A program made the translations under genes and the position numbers. From NCBI GenBank assembly GCA_017472225.1, contig JAFUQS010000064.1:1-43600 (forward strand): a stretch of 43,600 nucleotides of DNA, read 5' to 3'. The stretch comes from Clostridia bacterium (GTDB lineage: Bacteria; Bacillota; Clostridia; Oscillospirales; Acutalibacteraceae). The notes under the pieces are model-generated. The model saw nothing but the letters and a program-made list of their open reading frames with translations. It did no database searches and had not been told where the DNA came from. Shown piece after piece: positions 31,890 to 40,240 of the stretch; positions within the stretch are counted from its first letter, which is position 1, and each line of letters begins with the position of its first letter.

Positions 31890-32447
31890 ATGAAACAAAG
31901 CGGAAAGGTTGCATTGGGTGGAATGCTCATTGCACTCAGTGTTGTTATTCTTATCCCCTCAGTGCTTGAGGTTTTTTCATATACTCTGCCGGCAATTGCC
32001 GGTATGCTCACGATGTTTGCAGTGGTTGAGCTCAACAAAAAATGGGCAGCAGGTGTTTATGCCGCAACCTCCATTCTCGGTCTGTTTCTTGTTCCCAACA
32101 AGGAGGCTGTTGTGCTTTATGCCGTATTTTTCGGCTATTATCCCATAATAAAAGCTATTCTTGAAAGTAAGCTCCCGAGGGCTGCGGAATACATTGTGAA
32201 GTTTGCAATTTTCAATGCCGCATTGGTGACAGATTTCTTTGTTATGACAAAGATTTTCGGTATGCCCTTTGATGAATTCATGGGAATTCAGGGTGAAACC
32301 GGCGGATGGGTAAAATATATTGTTCCCATAATGCTTGTGCTGGGTAATCTGGTTTTCATTGTTTTTGACATTGCCGTCACAAGAATAATCACCGTTTATC
32401 TTAATTTCTGGCAAAAAAGATTCCACAAAATGTTCAGATTCAGATGA
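31890..32447 (+). CDS. Multi-pass membrane protein, ECF S-component-like
   Basis: A 185-residue integral membrane protein with about five or six helices. The first residues (KVALGGMLIALSVVIL) and the early PAIAGMLTMFAVVEL resemble the opening of ECF transporter S components and related DUF3816/DUF2232-like proteins, but I cannot assign a substrate. It starts ten bases after the J-domain gene with RBS GAGAGGT. It ends the operon ahead of a strong bidirectional terminator. Confidence 0.75.
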   Translation: MKQSGKVALGGMLIALSVVILIPSVLEVFSYTLPAIAGMLTMFAVVELNKKWAAGVYAATSILGLFLVPNKEAVVLYAVFFGYYPIIKAILESKLPRAAEYIVKFAIFNAALVTDFFVMTKIFGMPFDEFMGIQGETGGWVKYIVPIMLVLGNLVFIVFDIAVTRIITVYLNFWQKRFHKMFRFR

Positions 32448-32452
32448 TAAAT

Positions 32453-32485
32453 AAAAAATCTACCGCATCTGCGGTAGATTTTTTA
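32453..32485. terminator. Bidirectional terminator between convergent genes
   Basis: AAAAAATCTACCGCA-TC-TGCGGTAGATTTTTT: a long perfect stem with A- and T-tracts at the two ends, serving both the plus-strand operon ending at 32,447 and the minus-strand gene ending at 32,487. Confidence 0.92.
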
Positions 32486-32486
32486 T

Positions 32487-35400
32487 TTATTGAACCATTA
32501 CGATACAAACATCAATATAATTGCCGTCCTTGGTATAAACCTTGACTTCACAGGTGCCTGAACCCACTGCAGTTACTCTGCCGTCTGAGGTAACTCTGGC
32601 AACAGAGGTGTCACTTGATTGCCAGGTAACAGCCTTGTTGGTTGCATTTGCGGGAACGACCGTTGCCTTCAGATTAAAGGTTGCGCCTTTATCTGCCGAA
32701 ACTCTTGTTTTGTCAAGTGTTACACCGAGAACTTTTATATTCTTGACTTCAACGGTGCATTTTGCAGTGTAGCCGCCATCCTTTGTGGTGCAGGTGATAA
32801 CCGCCTTACCGTTTGCTATACCCTTGACAACGCCCTTGGAGTTGACCGTTGCTACCTTGGTGTTGGAGGATTTCCAGGTTACACCCTTGTTCGTTGCAGT
32901 TGAGGGTGCTACGGTTGCCTTAAGAGTGAGTGTCTGATTCTTGCTGAGTGTGACGGAGGTCAGGCTCAGCTTGACGCTTTTCGCCTTTATGGGGTTAACC
33001 TTGACCGTACACTGAGCAATCTTTTTTCCTGAAACGGTGGTACAGGTGATAACTGCACTCTTGCCCGGCTTCATGCCTTGAACAACACCCTTGGAATTTA
33101 CATATACAATTGAAGGGTCGCTTGACTTCCATTTAAGATTTTTGTTTGTTGCGTTTGCAGGTGAAACAGTTGCCTTGAGCTGATAGGTTTTGTTATAACC
33201 CACATTAACCGTTTTCTTGTTAAGCACAACCTTGGTAGGTACAACCTTCTTGACGGTAACGGTACATTTTAAAACCTTGCTTCCGTCCTTAGATGTGCAG
33301 GTGATTATTGCCTTACCCGGCTTTATTGCAGTTATTTTACCCTTTGCGCTTACCTTCGCAACAGTAGTGTCGGAGCTTTTATATGTAAGCTTTTTGTTGC
33401 TTGCATCCGATGGGGTAATTGTTGCCTTGAGCTGGTAGGTGTTACCGTCCTTAATGGTGACGGAGGCTTTGTTGAGCTTCACTGATTGAACACTGATGAA
33501 ATCAAGAACCTTAACCTTACACCTTGCAGTGAAGCCACCCTTGACCGTTGTGCAGGTGATATACACTGTACCCGGCTTTTTGGCTGTTACAACACCCTTG
33601 GAATTAACAGTTGCAATGCTCTTATCCGATGATGACCATGTCACCTTTTTGTTTGATGCATCGGCAGGAGAAATAGTTGCAGTGAGCTGTCTTGTGTTGC
33701 CTTCGTAAACAGACACACTCTTTTTATTGAGAGTCACACCGGTGGGAAGGATATAAACCCTGAGGTTATATGAATACTTGATCATGGGATTATCCGTTGA
33801 GGCACAGGTGATAACTGCCTTACCTGCTCCCACTGCGGTGATTTTGCCGTCTTTATCAATCTTTGCAACCTTTGTGTTTGATGAAGACCACTTAACATCC
33901 TTGAAGGTTGCATTTTCAGGGCCTACAACAGCCTTGAGCTGACGGACTCTGCCCTTATACATAATGGTTGTGTTTCCGCTGACAGAAAGGGATTCAACCT
34001 CAGTCTTTCTGAGCACGGTTACAACACAAGTGGCTGTTTTGTTCATGTTTTTGGTGGTGCAGGTAATTGTTGCAGTGCCTGAGCCTACTGCTGTCACCTT
34101 ACCGTTTGAATCAACCGTTGCAACCTTTGTGTTTGAGCTTTTCCATGAAAGAGCCTTGTTGGTTGCCTCCTCGGGAAGAACGGTTGCCTTGAGTCTGATT
34201 GACTTGGTTGTGTAAATTGTTGCCTGTGTCTTGTTAAGAGAAACAGATCTTACTGCGGTGATAACCTTGACGGTACAGGTTTCAATGATTCCGCCGTCAT
34301 TGGTTTTGCAGGTGATTGTTGCAATACCGTTGGAAAGAGCTGTTACAAGACCCGTTGAGGAAACTGTTGCAACTCCCGGATTATTTGAGAACCACTTTAC
34401 CGACTTATCCTCGGCAGTGGTGGGATAAACAGTCGCCTTGAGCTGCTTTGTTTTTCCGGTATAAAGTGTTGCAGATGTACTGTCGAGAGTAACCCTATTT
34501 ACACTTTTTCCTATACCTATAAGGCTAAGCGGGAAATAGTCACCCCAGACACGCTGAAGTGAATCGGAGGGATGAACGCCGTCTATCGTATATTCGGGAA
34601 GGAAGGCATCGGGATCCTTCGGGTTTGATGAAACGGAATTGAAATCAACAAAGCCGTCATGCTCATTTGTTGATTTGAGCCATTTGTTAACATCAAGAGC
34701 AATCTGCCAATCCTGTTCAAATTCCTCGTCTGTTCTGACATATTTATCTCCGCTTCCGAAATAATTCCTTGTGGAGCCCTTCCACTGTGTAATTCCCACG
34801 GCGATAACCTTTATGCCCGCATCATGGCATTTTTTGAACACCTGACGGTAGCCTTCGATAATATCCTGAGCAGTAGGCTGAGTTGCAGTGCCGATATTAT
34901 CAACACACACGGGATGCATAATATCGTTTGCACCGATTTTAACAATTACATATTTAACTCCGGACTGCTTGAGAGCATCGGAATCGAAACGTGAAAGCAT
35001 TGAAACACCAAAAATCTGTGAGCCGAATCCGAGTCCGTCGGAAAGAAGGCTGTTGCCGATGATACCTTTGCCGACAACACCAACATTTGTTACACCCTCG
35101 TCATTGATTGCCTCGGCAAGATAAAGCGGGAATTCATTTGCAACCGTTGAGTCACCGATTACAACAACAGAATAGCCGTTATCGCTTTCGGGAAGAACAT
35201 CAAGGCTTGCAATGCAAGGAACAACCTTAACAATGCTGTAGCCAAGCTTCAGGTCAAGATCTGAGCCGAGAAGCTTTGAAATGATTCCGAGAACAGCTTC
35301 ATTATCTATAATACTCGCCATACCGAAGGTTTCTTCACTTGTCTTGTCGCCACCGAAGGTAAGATAGGAATCTGCTCCCGAAAGACCCATAGTGCTGATT

Positions 35401-35873
35401 TCGGTGAAGGATTCGGCATACATACTGATGGCGATTTTATCCTGAGTGGCTGTTACGGGGAAGACAACAGGATCGGAATAAATTTCTTCACCCGCAGCAA
35501 GGCTTATTCCCTGATAGCCCTCATTGAATGTGATAATTTTAGTTGAGGCAGTGTCAATTTTTGAGCCACCCATACTTTTTGAAACAGTAACTCTTGTGAG
35601 AACAAGAGGCTCATCTCCGTATTTATTTGAGATTTTGATTCTCAGCTTTTCACCGCTTGCGGTGGGGGTGATAACAACTCTTGCAGTAACATCGCCCATA
35701 TAAGCAGCAATGTTCTGATAACCGTCAACACCGATCTTGGTCGGAGCAGTACCCCATGCGCAGACCCATTTTTCCTCATTTTCATCTGCTGCAGAGCCGG
35801 CAAAAGAGAAGGCAATTAACATTGAAATCATTGCCACTGCAAAAGCCGTCAGCATTTTGAGAACTTTCTTCAT
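32487..35873 (-). CDS. Secreted SGNH/GDSL hydrolase with eight Big_2 domains
   Basis: The 1,128-residue protein has a signal peptide (1-28) and an N-terminal beta-sandwich (from about WVCAWGTAPTKIG). The SGNH esterase domain that follows has block I VVIGDSTVAN, a glycine-rich GKGIIGNS, KIGANDIM (block III) and DGVHPSD (block V), so Ser, Asn, Asp and His are all present. The last two-thirds are eight Ig-like Big_2 modules of about 80 residues, with repeated LNKxxxT...WxSSNxxVATV motifs. No LPxTG or wall-binding repeat is visible. It is probably a polysaccharide or glycoside esterase held away from the cell. The start is taken at 35,873 (AAAGGATTTG upstream). Confidence 0.92.
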   Translation of the reverse strand: MKKVLKMLTAFAVAMISMLIAFSFAGSAADENEEKWVCAWGTAPTKIGVDGYQNIAAYMGDVTARVVITPTASGEKLRIKISNKYGDEPLVLTRVTVSKSMGGSKIDTASTKIITFNEGYQGISLAAGEEIYSDPVVFPVTATQDKIAISMYAESFTEISTMGLSGADSYLTFGGDKTSEETFGMASIIDNEAVLGIISKLLGSDLDLKLGYSIVKVVPCIASLDVLPESDNGYSVVVIGDSTVANEFPLYLAEAINDEGVTNVGVVGKGIIGNSLLSDGLGFGSQIFGVSMLSRFDSDALKQSGVKYVIVKIGANDIMHPVCVDNIGTATQPTAQDIIEGYRQVFKKCHDAGIKVIAVGITQWKGSTRNYFGSGDKYVRTDEEFEQDWQIALDVNKWLKSTNEHDGFVDFNSVSSNPKDPDAFLPEYTIDGVHPSDSLQRVWGDYFPLSLIGIGKSVNRVTLDSTSATLYTGKTKQLKATVYPTTAEDKSVKWFSNNPGVATVSSTGLVTALSNGIATITCKTNDGGIIETCTVKVITAVRSVSLNKTQATIYTTKSIRLKATVLPEEATNKALSWKSSNTKVATVDSNGKVTAVGSGTATITCTTKNMNKTATCVVTVLRKTEVESLSVSGNTTIMYKGRVRQLKAVVGPENATFKDVKWSSSNTKVAKIDKDGKITAVGAGKAVITCASTDNPMIKYSYNLRVYILPTGVTLNKKSVSVYEGNTRQLTATISPADASNKKVTWSSSDKSIATVNSKGVVTAKKPGTVYITCTTVKGGFTARCKVKVLDFISVQSVKLNKASVTIKDGNTYQLKATITPSDASNKKLTYKSSDTTVAKVSAKGKITAIKPGKAIITCTSKDGSKVLKCTVTVKKVVPTKVVLNKKTVNVGYNKTYQLKATVSPANATNKNLKWKSSDPSIVYVNSKGVVQGMKPGKSAVITCTTVSGKKIAQCTVKVNPIKAKSVKLSLTSVTLSKNQTLTLKATVAPSTATNKGVTWKSSNTKVATVNSKGVVKGIANGKAVITCTTKDGGYTAKCTVEVKNIKVLGVTLDKTRVSADKGATFNLKATVVPANATNKAVTWQSSDTSVARVTSDGRVTAVGSGTCEVKVYTKDGNYIDVCIVMVQ

Positions 35874-35925
35874 ATTTATCAAATCCTTTCTCCGGGAATG
35901 GGAATATATATAATAATCTGATTTT

Positions 35926-35954
35926 ATAATATACAGAAAATGCCTAAAAGTCAA
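35926..35954 (-). promoter_or_regulatory. Promoter of the SGNH hydrolase gene
   Basis: TTGACT (35,949-35,954), 17-base spacer, TATTAT (35,926-35,931) on the minus strand. Confidence 0.8.
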
Positions 35955-36014
35955 GAAAATATAAGCACAGACAAAAAATGCAGTGAAAATATTTCCTTTT
36001 TATTCATAAATTCA

Positions 36015-37544
36015 TCATTTTCCCGTATCAGAGCCGTTTTTTGAATTGCTCTGATATGAAGCGAGAGTACCTCTGCCCTTCTGAGCAGACTTTGTGGAGG
36101 GAACGGCAGTTTTTTGAGAAGCCGTTTTCCTGCTTCCCGCCTGAGAACTGTTCTTCACAGTTTTCTTTGCGGTGCCCTGATTTTTATTAACCTTCTTTTC
36201 CGGGCCACCCTTTTGCTTTTTCTGATATTCAAGGAAATTGAATATAAACACAGCAACAGCAGCCACGGCAAGAATAAGAGAAATAACGAGGAAAACCGTT
36301 GAGCCGACAACTGCTCTGATTCCCGACATAACAAGTCCCACAAAGCTGAGCTTTACGTCGTTTGCCGCAACAAGGTTAATGGTTGTGAGCTCCTGTCCCG
36401 CATAATACACCTTCGCCTGAGCGATTATATCCCCCGCCTTAACGGGAGCAACGATTGTTTTGGGCATTGTGGAATCAACAACTTCAAACATGACCGAAGC
36501 CGGTGATGCTTTTGACGGAACGAGGGCAGAAACCTCTTTTTCCGGAACAAGCCTAAGGCTGTCGGTACCCTTGCCTGCCACAATGTCGGTTCTCTTTACT
36601 GTTTGTGTTGGTGAAACAATAACTCTGTATCTGATATTTTCATAAACCCAACTGAGCATTTTTTTTGCATCGGTCATGCAGGTGTTTTCATCGGAATCAT
36701 CAGAGTCAATATTCATGAGCTTTCCGCCCATAACAACAGTAAGATATGAATAGCCATCCTTATTTGAAACAACAGCGATACATTCCCCTGCCTCGTCGGT
36801 ACCTGTCTGCTTTCCGCCGGTAACGGAGCTGTGATAGTAGTCAGGAATTGCCGCATTTGTCATTCTGTTTGAAGCATTATAGGTTCTTTCTTCATTCTGC
36901 TCAGTAGCCTTCAGCGTTACGGTTTTTGCAGAAAAAGCCTCGGAGAATATGGGATAGTTGAGTGCATATTTTATGATTTTGGCTACATCACCTGCAGTGG
37001 TGTACTGTCCTTCGGCATCAAAGCCGGTAATGTTTTTAATCACTGTTGAGCTGCAGCCGATTTTTGTGCAAAGGTCCTGCATTTCTTTTATAAAGCCGTC
37101 AAGAGAGCCTGAAATTTCATGGGCAATTATGCTCACGGCATCGTTGGCACTATAAACCACAAGGCAATCAAAAAGCTCTCTTTTGGAAATGACCTCGCCT
37201 TCCTTGTAATTCGCAACTCTGACACCGTATTCATAATCAATAAGAGAAAGATTTTCCTTCGTCACCTTAACAGTGCCATCAAGATTCCCCCATTTTTCAA
37301 GGGCAACAATTGAAGCCAGAATTTTAACAAAAGCGGCTGCCGGAGTTTTCTTTTCACTGTTTTTTTCAAAAAATACAGTACCTTCATCAAGGTTTTCCAT
37401 ATAATATATATCCGATTTAAGCTGGGATGTTACAGAGCCTGAATCAAACAGAGCCGAAGAAGTAAATCCCGCACAGAGCAGTGACAGCATAATTAAACAC
37501 ACAAGAAAAACGGAAACAACTTTTTTCATCTTTATTTTAAACAC
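36015..37544 (-). CDS. D-Ala-D-Ala carboxypeptidase (S11) homologue without catalytic serine
   Basis: The 509-residue protein has a signal/anchor helix (7-30), then an S11 penicillin-binding-protein-like domain to about residue 300 and a linker domain. A second transmembrane helix lies near 410-430, and the Lys/Ser/Thr/Gln-rich tail is about 75 residues. Of the three PBP motifs, SxxK reads AFVK (codon GCT for Ala), SxN is present as SAN, and KTG is altered (GGKQTGT). The nucleophile is therefore lost, which argues for a pseudoenzyme that binds peptidoglycan stems or acts as a scaffold. The gene is otherwise open and full length, with no frameshift. It lies alone between the SGNH gene and the metallophosphoesterase. 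Confidence 0.87.
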   Translation of the reverse strand: MFKIKMKKVVSVFLVCLIMLSLLCAGFTSSALFDSGSVTSQLKSDIYYMENLDEGTVFFEKNSEKKTPAAAFVKILASIVALEKWGNLDGTVKVTKENLSLIDYEYGVRVANYKEGEVISKRELFDCLVVYSANDAVSIIAHEISGSLDGFIKEMQDLCTKIGCSSTVIKNITGFDAEGQYTTAGDVAKIIKYALNYPIFSEAFSAKTVTLKATEQNEERTYNASNRMTNAAIPDYYHSSVTGGKQTGTDEAGECIAVVSNKDGYSYLTVVMGGKLMNIDSDDSDENTCMTDAKKMLSWVYENIRYRVIVSPTQTVKRTDIVAGKGTDSLRLVPEKEVSALVPSKASPASVMFEVVDSTMPKTIVAPVKAGDIIAQAKVYYAGQELTTINLVAANDVKLSFVGLVMSGIRAVVGSTVFLVISLILAVAAVAVFIFNFLEYQKKQKGGPEKKVNKNQGTAKKTVKNSSQAGSRKTASQKTAVPSTKSAQKGRGTLASYQSNSKNGSDTGK

Positions 37545-37610
37545 TCCCGATGTAATTTTTTGAAATTCTCTTTTAATGTTTGCAATATATAAAAAGATAT
37601 GGTAAAATAC

Positions 37611-37634
37611 ATGAAAAGAAGATTATCTTTTCAT
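37611..37634. repeat. Inverted repeat in the divergent intergenic region
   Basis: ATGAAAAGA-agatta-TCTTTTCAT, perfect 9-bp arms, between the divergent carboxypeptidase-like and metallophosphoesterase genes. AAAAGTTAACTTTT (near 37,680-37,694) is a second palindrome. Either could be an operator or mRNA hairpin. Confidence 0.5.
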
Positions 37635-37704
37635 ATTATATCAATTTTAAAATGAAAAGTATAGACCTTTGAGAAAATTAAAAAGTTAACTTTTTTCTTG
37701 AAGC

Positions 37705-37753
37705 GGAGTTAAAAGAAAGGATGCGCCGGAAACGGCGTTCGGTAATGATATGA
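37705..37753 (+). promoter_or_regulatory. Leader with GNRA hairpin and possible 10-codon upstream frame
   Basis: A GGAG (37,705-37,708) / AAAGGA (37,716-37,721) element is followed by GCGCCG-GAAA-CGGCGT, a 6-bp hairpin with a GAAA loop (37,723-37,738). The gene's ATG is at 37,750, 28 bases after AAAGGA. An ATG at 37,721 opens a 10-codon frame (MRRKRRSVMI) ending in TGA that overlaps the start as ATGA. Either the hairpin brings the distant SD close, or a leader peptide is translationally coupled to the gene. Confidence 0.45.
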
Positions 37754-38445
37754 TTTATGTAACCGGTGACACCCACGGCATTGCCGCAAGATTTGATGAC
37801 CCACGGCTCAGACGGCTCAAAAGGGGCGACACTCTCATCATCTGCGGAGACTTCGGTTTTTTGTGGAACGGTTCAAAAGAAGAAATGAATGTTCTTAAAA
37901 AGCTGAGCAAAAAGAAATACAACATCTGCTTTGTTGACGGCACCCATGAAAATTTTGATATGCTCTCAAAGCTCAAAATCAAAAAATGGAACGGCGGCAA
38001 GGTTCATCATATTGCATCAAACATTTTTCACCTGATGCGTGGCCAGGTTTTCACCATTGAGGGAACAAAAATTTTCACAATGGGCGGCGGCGAAAGTCCT
38101 GACATTGATATCCGTTTTGAAATGGATACCTGGTCCGACATGGAAATTCCCACAAGGGAAGAGCTTGTTGAGGGTGTTGACAACCTTCAGAAATATGACG
38201 GCAAGGTTGATATCGTTATCACTCATGAACCACCTGCAAAAATCAAGGATTTTCTTCTTCTTGACACAGGCTCCGATGCCAGCATAACAGCAATCAACAC
38301 CTATCTTGAGGATGTCAGCAGAATCTGCACCTTCAGCCACTGGTATTTCGGCTCACTCCATCTTGACAAATTCATATCCACAACGCATATTTCGGTTTTC
38401 AACAACATCATCAACGCAAAAACCGGTGAGATTGTGAGAAGATAA
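37750..38445 (+). CDS. Calcineurin-like metallophosphoesterase
   Basis: The 231-residue protein has the binuclear metal signature of the calcineurin-like superfamily: GDTHG (6-10), CGDFG near 34, GTHENFD near 62 (in place of GNHD/E), THEPP near 158 and a later histidine in the FSHWYFGSLH stretch. All metal ligands appear present. It is a small cytoplasmic phosphatase or phosphodiesterase of unknown substrate. The start at 37,750 is the only one giving the MIYVTGDTHG N-terminus. It ends just before a strong terminator. Confidence 0.9.
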   Translation: MIYVTGDTHGIAARFDDPRLRRLKRGDTLIICGDFGFLWNGSKEEMNVLKKLSKKKYNICFVDGTHENFDMLSKLKIKKWNGGKVHHIASNIFHLMRGQVFTIEGTKIFTMGGGESPDIDIRFEMDTWSDMEIPTREELVEGVDNLQKYDGKVDIVITHEPPAKIKDFLLLDTGSDASITAINTYLEDVSRICTFSHWYFGSLHLDKFISTTHISVFNNIINAKTGEIVRR

Positions 38446-38451
38446 TAAGAT

Positions 38452-38491
38452 AACCTCCTTGTAATCGGCAATTCAAGGAGGTTTAATTTTT
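38452..38491 (+). terminator. Terminator of the metallophosphoesterase gene
   Basis: AACCTCCTTG (38,452-38,461) and CAAGGAGGTT (38,474-38,483) form a perfect 10-bp stem followed by TAATTTTT. Confidence 0.88.
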
Positions 38492-38499
38492 GTGAAATT

Positions 38500-38549
38500 T
38501 AAAAAAATGAAAATCCGAAACCGTCACCGATTGGCAAAAGTTTCGGATT
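38500..38549 (-). terminator. Terminator of ssrA
   Basis: On the minus strand AATCCGAAAC (38,540-38,549) pairs with GTTTCGGATT (38,512-38,521), followed by TTCATTTTTTT. It starts ten bases past the CCA end of tmRNA. Confidence 0.85.
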
Positions 38550-38558
38550 ATTTGCTTT

Positions 38559-38905
38559 TGGTGGAGATGGCGGTAATCGAAACCGCGTCCGAAAATCCGT
38601 CCACATAACCTTCTCCGGGTGCAGTCAGTCTTTTAACATTCCCTCACAAGCACGCCGAATGACAGGCTTACTTGTTCGGTAGACTCTTCACCGTGACATC
38701 ATACGAGCCTGCTTTGATGTTCACGTTCACTGCTAAGTCGACGCCTTTGGCTGAGCCGCAGTACTCTCAGCTTAGACGGGCCGCATTAAGCAGCCTTTAA
38801 AACTGTATTGTTGTCAGTTATTTTAAGTTTGTGACTTTTAAAGTGGTGCCACTCCACTACCCGCTTATTATGCTTCAAAACCCCCGTCGAAATCCTTTCA
38901 TCCCC
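38559..38905 (-). ncRNA. ssrA: Transfer-messenger RNA (tmRNA)
   Basis: A 347-nt RNA read on the minus strand. The 5' end is GGGGATGAAAGGATTTCGAC and the 3' end is a T-arm GGTTTCGATTACCGCC followed by CATCTCCACCA. The acceptor stem GGGGATG/CATCTCC pairs fully (one G-U), giving the tRNA-Ala-like half. The tag frame appears to be 38,818-38,786 and reads TDNNTVLKAA then TAA, giving an expected appended peptide of Ala plus these ten residues. The resume codon assignment (ACT) is inferred by position. Its partner smpB lies 0.8 kb away. Confidence 0.95.
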
Positions 38906-38977
38906 GTATAAGCAATAAAAACTTATTTGTAAATGCTACGGACTCCTTATAACGTCTTAAAACATTTTACTCTTACT

Positions 38978-39005
38978 ATTATATTGAAATTCTGAATTTT
39001 TTCAA
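38978..39005 (-). promoter_or_regulatory. Promoter of ssrA
   Basis: TTGAAA (39,000-39,005), 16-base spacer, TATAAT (38,978-38,983) on the minus strand. About 65 nt would be removed from the 5' end, presumably by RNase P. Confidence 0.65.
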
Positions 39006-39043
39006 CAGGTAAATTTAACCGTTTTTCTGATTTTATAATTCAA

Positions 39044-39598
39044 TCAACTGATTTCAATTCTGATATTTGTTCCGTCTTCACTGTCGAAGTTAAGTATCTC
39101 ACCGGTTACACCGTTTTTGACAAGCTCAAGAATCTGATTGAGCTGCAAATCATTGATAACACTGTTTCCTAAAACACCGGAAATCTTAACGCCTACATTT
39201 GCAACCTTCATAACAAATCCCATAGGAAGCGTAACATTTGTAGGCTTGCTTCTGCTGTCCGTAATATGAATTCTGAGCTTCAATTTGTTTAAATCAATCT
39301 GCTCGGCAGCTTCGGGACAGTTGATTTCTTCTTTTTTTGTTTCAGACTTAACACCCATAAGCTCATCTATGCTGACTTCAAGTATCTCTGATATTTTAGG
39401 AAGCAACATAATATCAGGACAAGAAACATCATTTTCCCATTTAGAAACTGCTTGAGCTGTAACTCCCAACAAAAGCGAAAATTCTTCCTGAGTTAAATTG
39501 TGTTTTTTTCTGTGTTCTGCAATTCTTGAACCAAGAGTTTGAGCCTGAGCTTCATTTTTTTGTGAGTGTTCCTGTTCAGGACTGTTAAATAATGTCAT
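39044..39598 (-). CDS. XRE-family transcriptional regulator
   Basis: A 184-residue protein with an N-terminal Cro/C1-type helix-turn-helix (about 25-78: HNLTQEEFSLLLGVTAQAVS, then KWENDVSCPDIMLLPKISEI). The C-terminal ~75 residues (LRIHITDSRSKPTNVTLPMG to the end) resemble the small beta domain next to SHOCT/DUF4097-type segments, a possible oligomerisation or sensor domain. I start at 39,598, where AAAAGGAGAAC is well placed; the longer frame to 39,643 is unsupported. It lies between ssrA and smpB, so it may act on either, but no operator is obvious. Confidence 0.87.
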   Translation of the reverse strand: MTLFNSPEQEHSQKNEAQAQTLGSRIAEHRKKHNLTQEEFSLLLGVTAQAVSKWENDVSCPDIMLLPKISEILEVSIDELMGVKSETKKEEINCPEAAEQIDLNKLKLRIHITDSRSKPTNVTLPMGFVMKVANVGVKISGVLGNSVINDLQLNQILELVKNGVTGEILNFDSEDGTNIRIEIS

Positions 39599-39673
39599 AT
39601 TTTGTTCTCCTTTTGACTTTCGTCTTGAATTCAGTAATTTCATTTTATCGGAGAATTTATTTTATTTGAAGCG

Positions 39674-39703
39674 ACTGCCGGTTAAACAGGGTTAACTGAC
39701 AGT
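39674..39703. repeat. Imperfect inverted repeat between smpB and the XRE gene
   Basis: ACTGCCGGTTAA and TTAACTGACAGT (arms of 12 with two non-Watson-Crick positions) around a short loop. The core GTTAA...TTAAC is symmetrical. It may be a smpB 3' hairpin or an operator for the adjacent regulator. Confidence 0.45.
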
Positions 39704-39744
39704 TGATTTTTAAGAAAAAGGACTAAACTGATGGTTTACTTTGC

Positions 39745-40212
39745 TCAATACCTCTCTTTGAAGTTCCTTTCAATCTCTCTTTGAGCATCCTTTTGGGCGG
39801 CAACCTCACGCTTATCATAATTTTTCTTACCCTTGCAAAGGCCAACCTCTATTTTGGCTCTGCCCTTGAGAAAATATACCGACAGCGGGATAAGAGTCAA
39901 GCCCTGTTGCTTTGTTGTGCCGAAAAGGCGGTTGATCTCCCTTTTATGCATAAGAAGCTTCCTCACACGCATAGGGTCACGGTTAAAGATGTTGCCCTGC
40001 TCATAGGGACTGATATGCATACCGTTGACAAAAATTTCTCCGCCGTCGATACTGCACCAGGAATCCTTAAGGTTGATTCTGCCTTTTCTGATTGATTTCA
40101 CTTCCGTACCGAAAAGCTCAATACCTGCTTCATAGGTTTCAAGAACAAAATAGTCGTGCCGTGCTTTTTTGTTCTGGGCTACAACCTGTTTTTCGTCTGC
40201 TTGTACTGCCAT
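39745..40212 (-). CDS. smpB: SsrA-binding protein
   Basis: The 155-residue protein is full-length SmpB. It shows [38 protein letters not shown] near 38-55, and the basic C-terminal tail [19 protein letters not shown]. It binds tmRNA and places it in the empty A site of stalled ribosomes. The start is at 40,212, where AAAGGAGTG is upstream, instead of the longer frame to 40,263. It follows recR by 28 bp. Confidence 0.97.
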   Translation of the reverse strand: MAVQADEKQVVAQNKKARHDYFVLETYEAGIELFGTEVKSIRKGRINLKDSWCSIDGGEIFVNGMHISPYEQGNIFNRDPMRVRKLLMHKREINRLFGTTKQQGLTLIPLSVYFLKGRAKIEVGLCKGKKNYDKREVAAQKDAQREIERNFKERY

Positions 40213-40240
40213 AAGACGGCACTCCTTTCTTGTTAATGAT

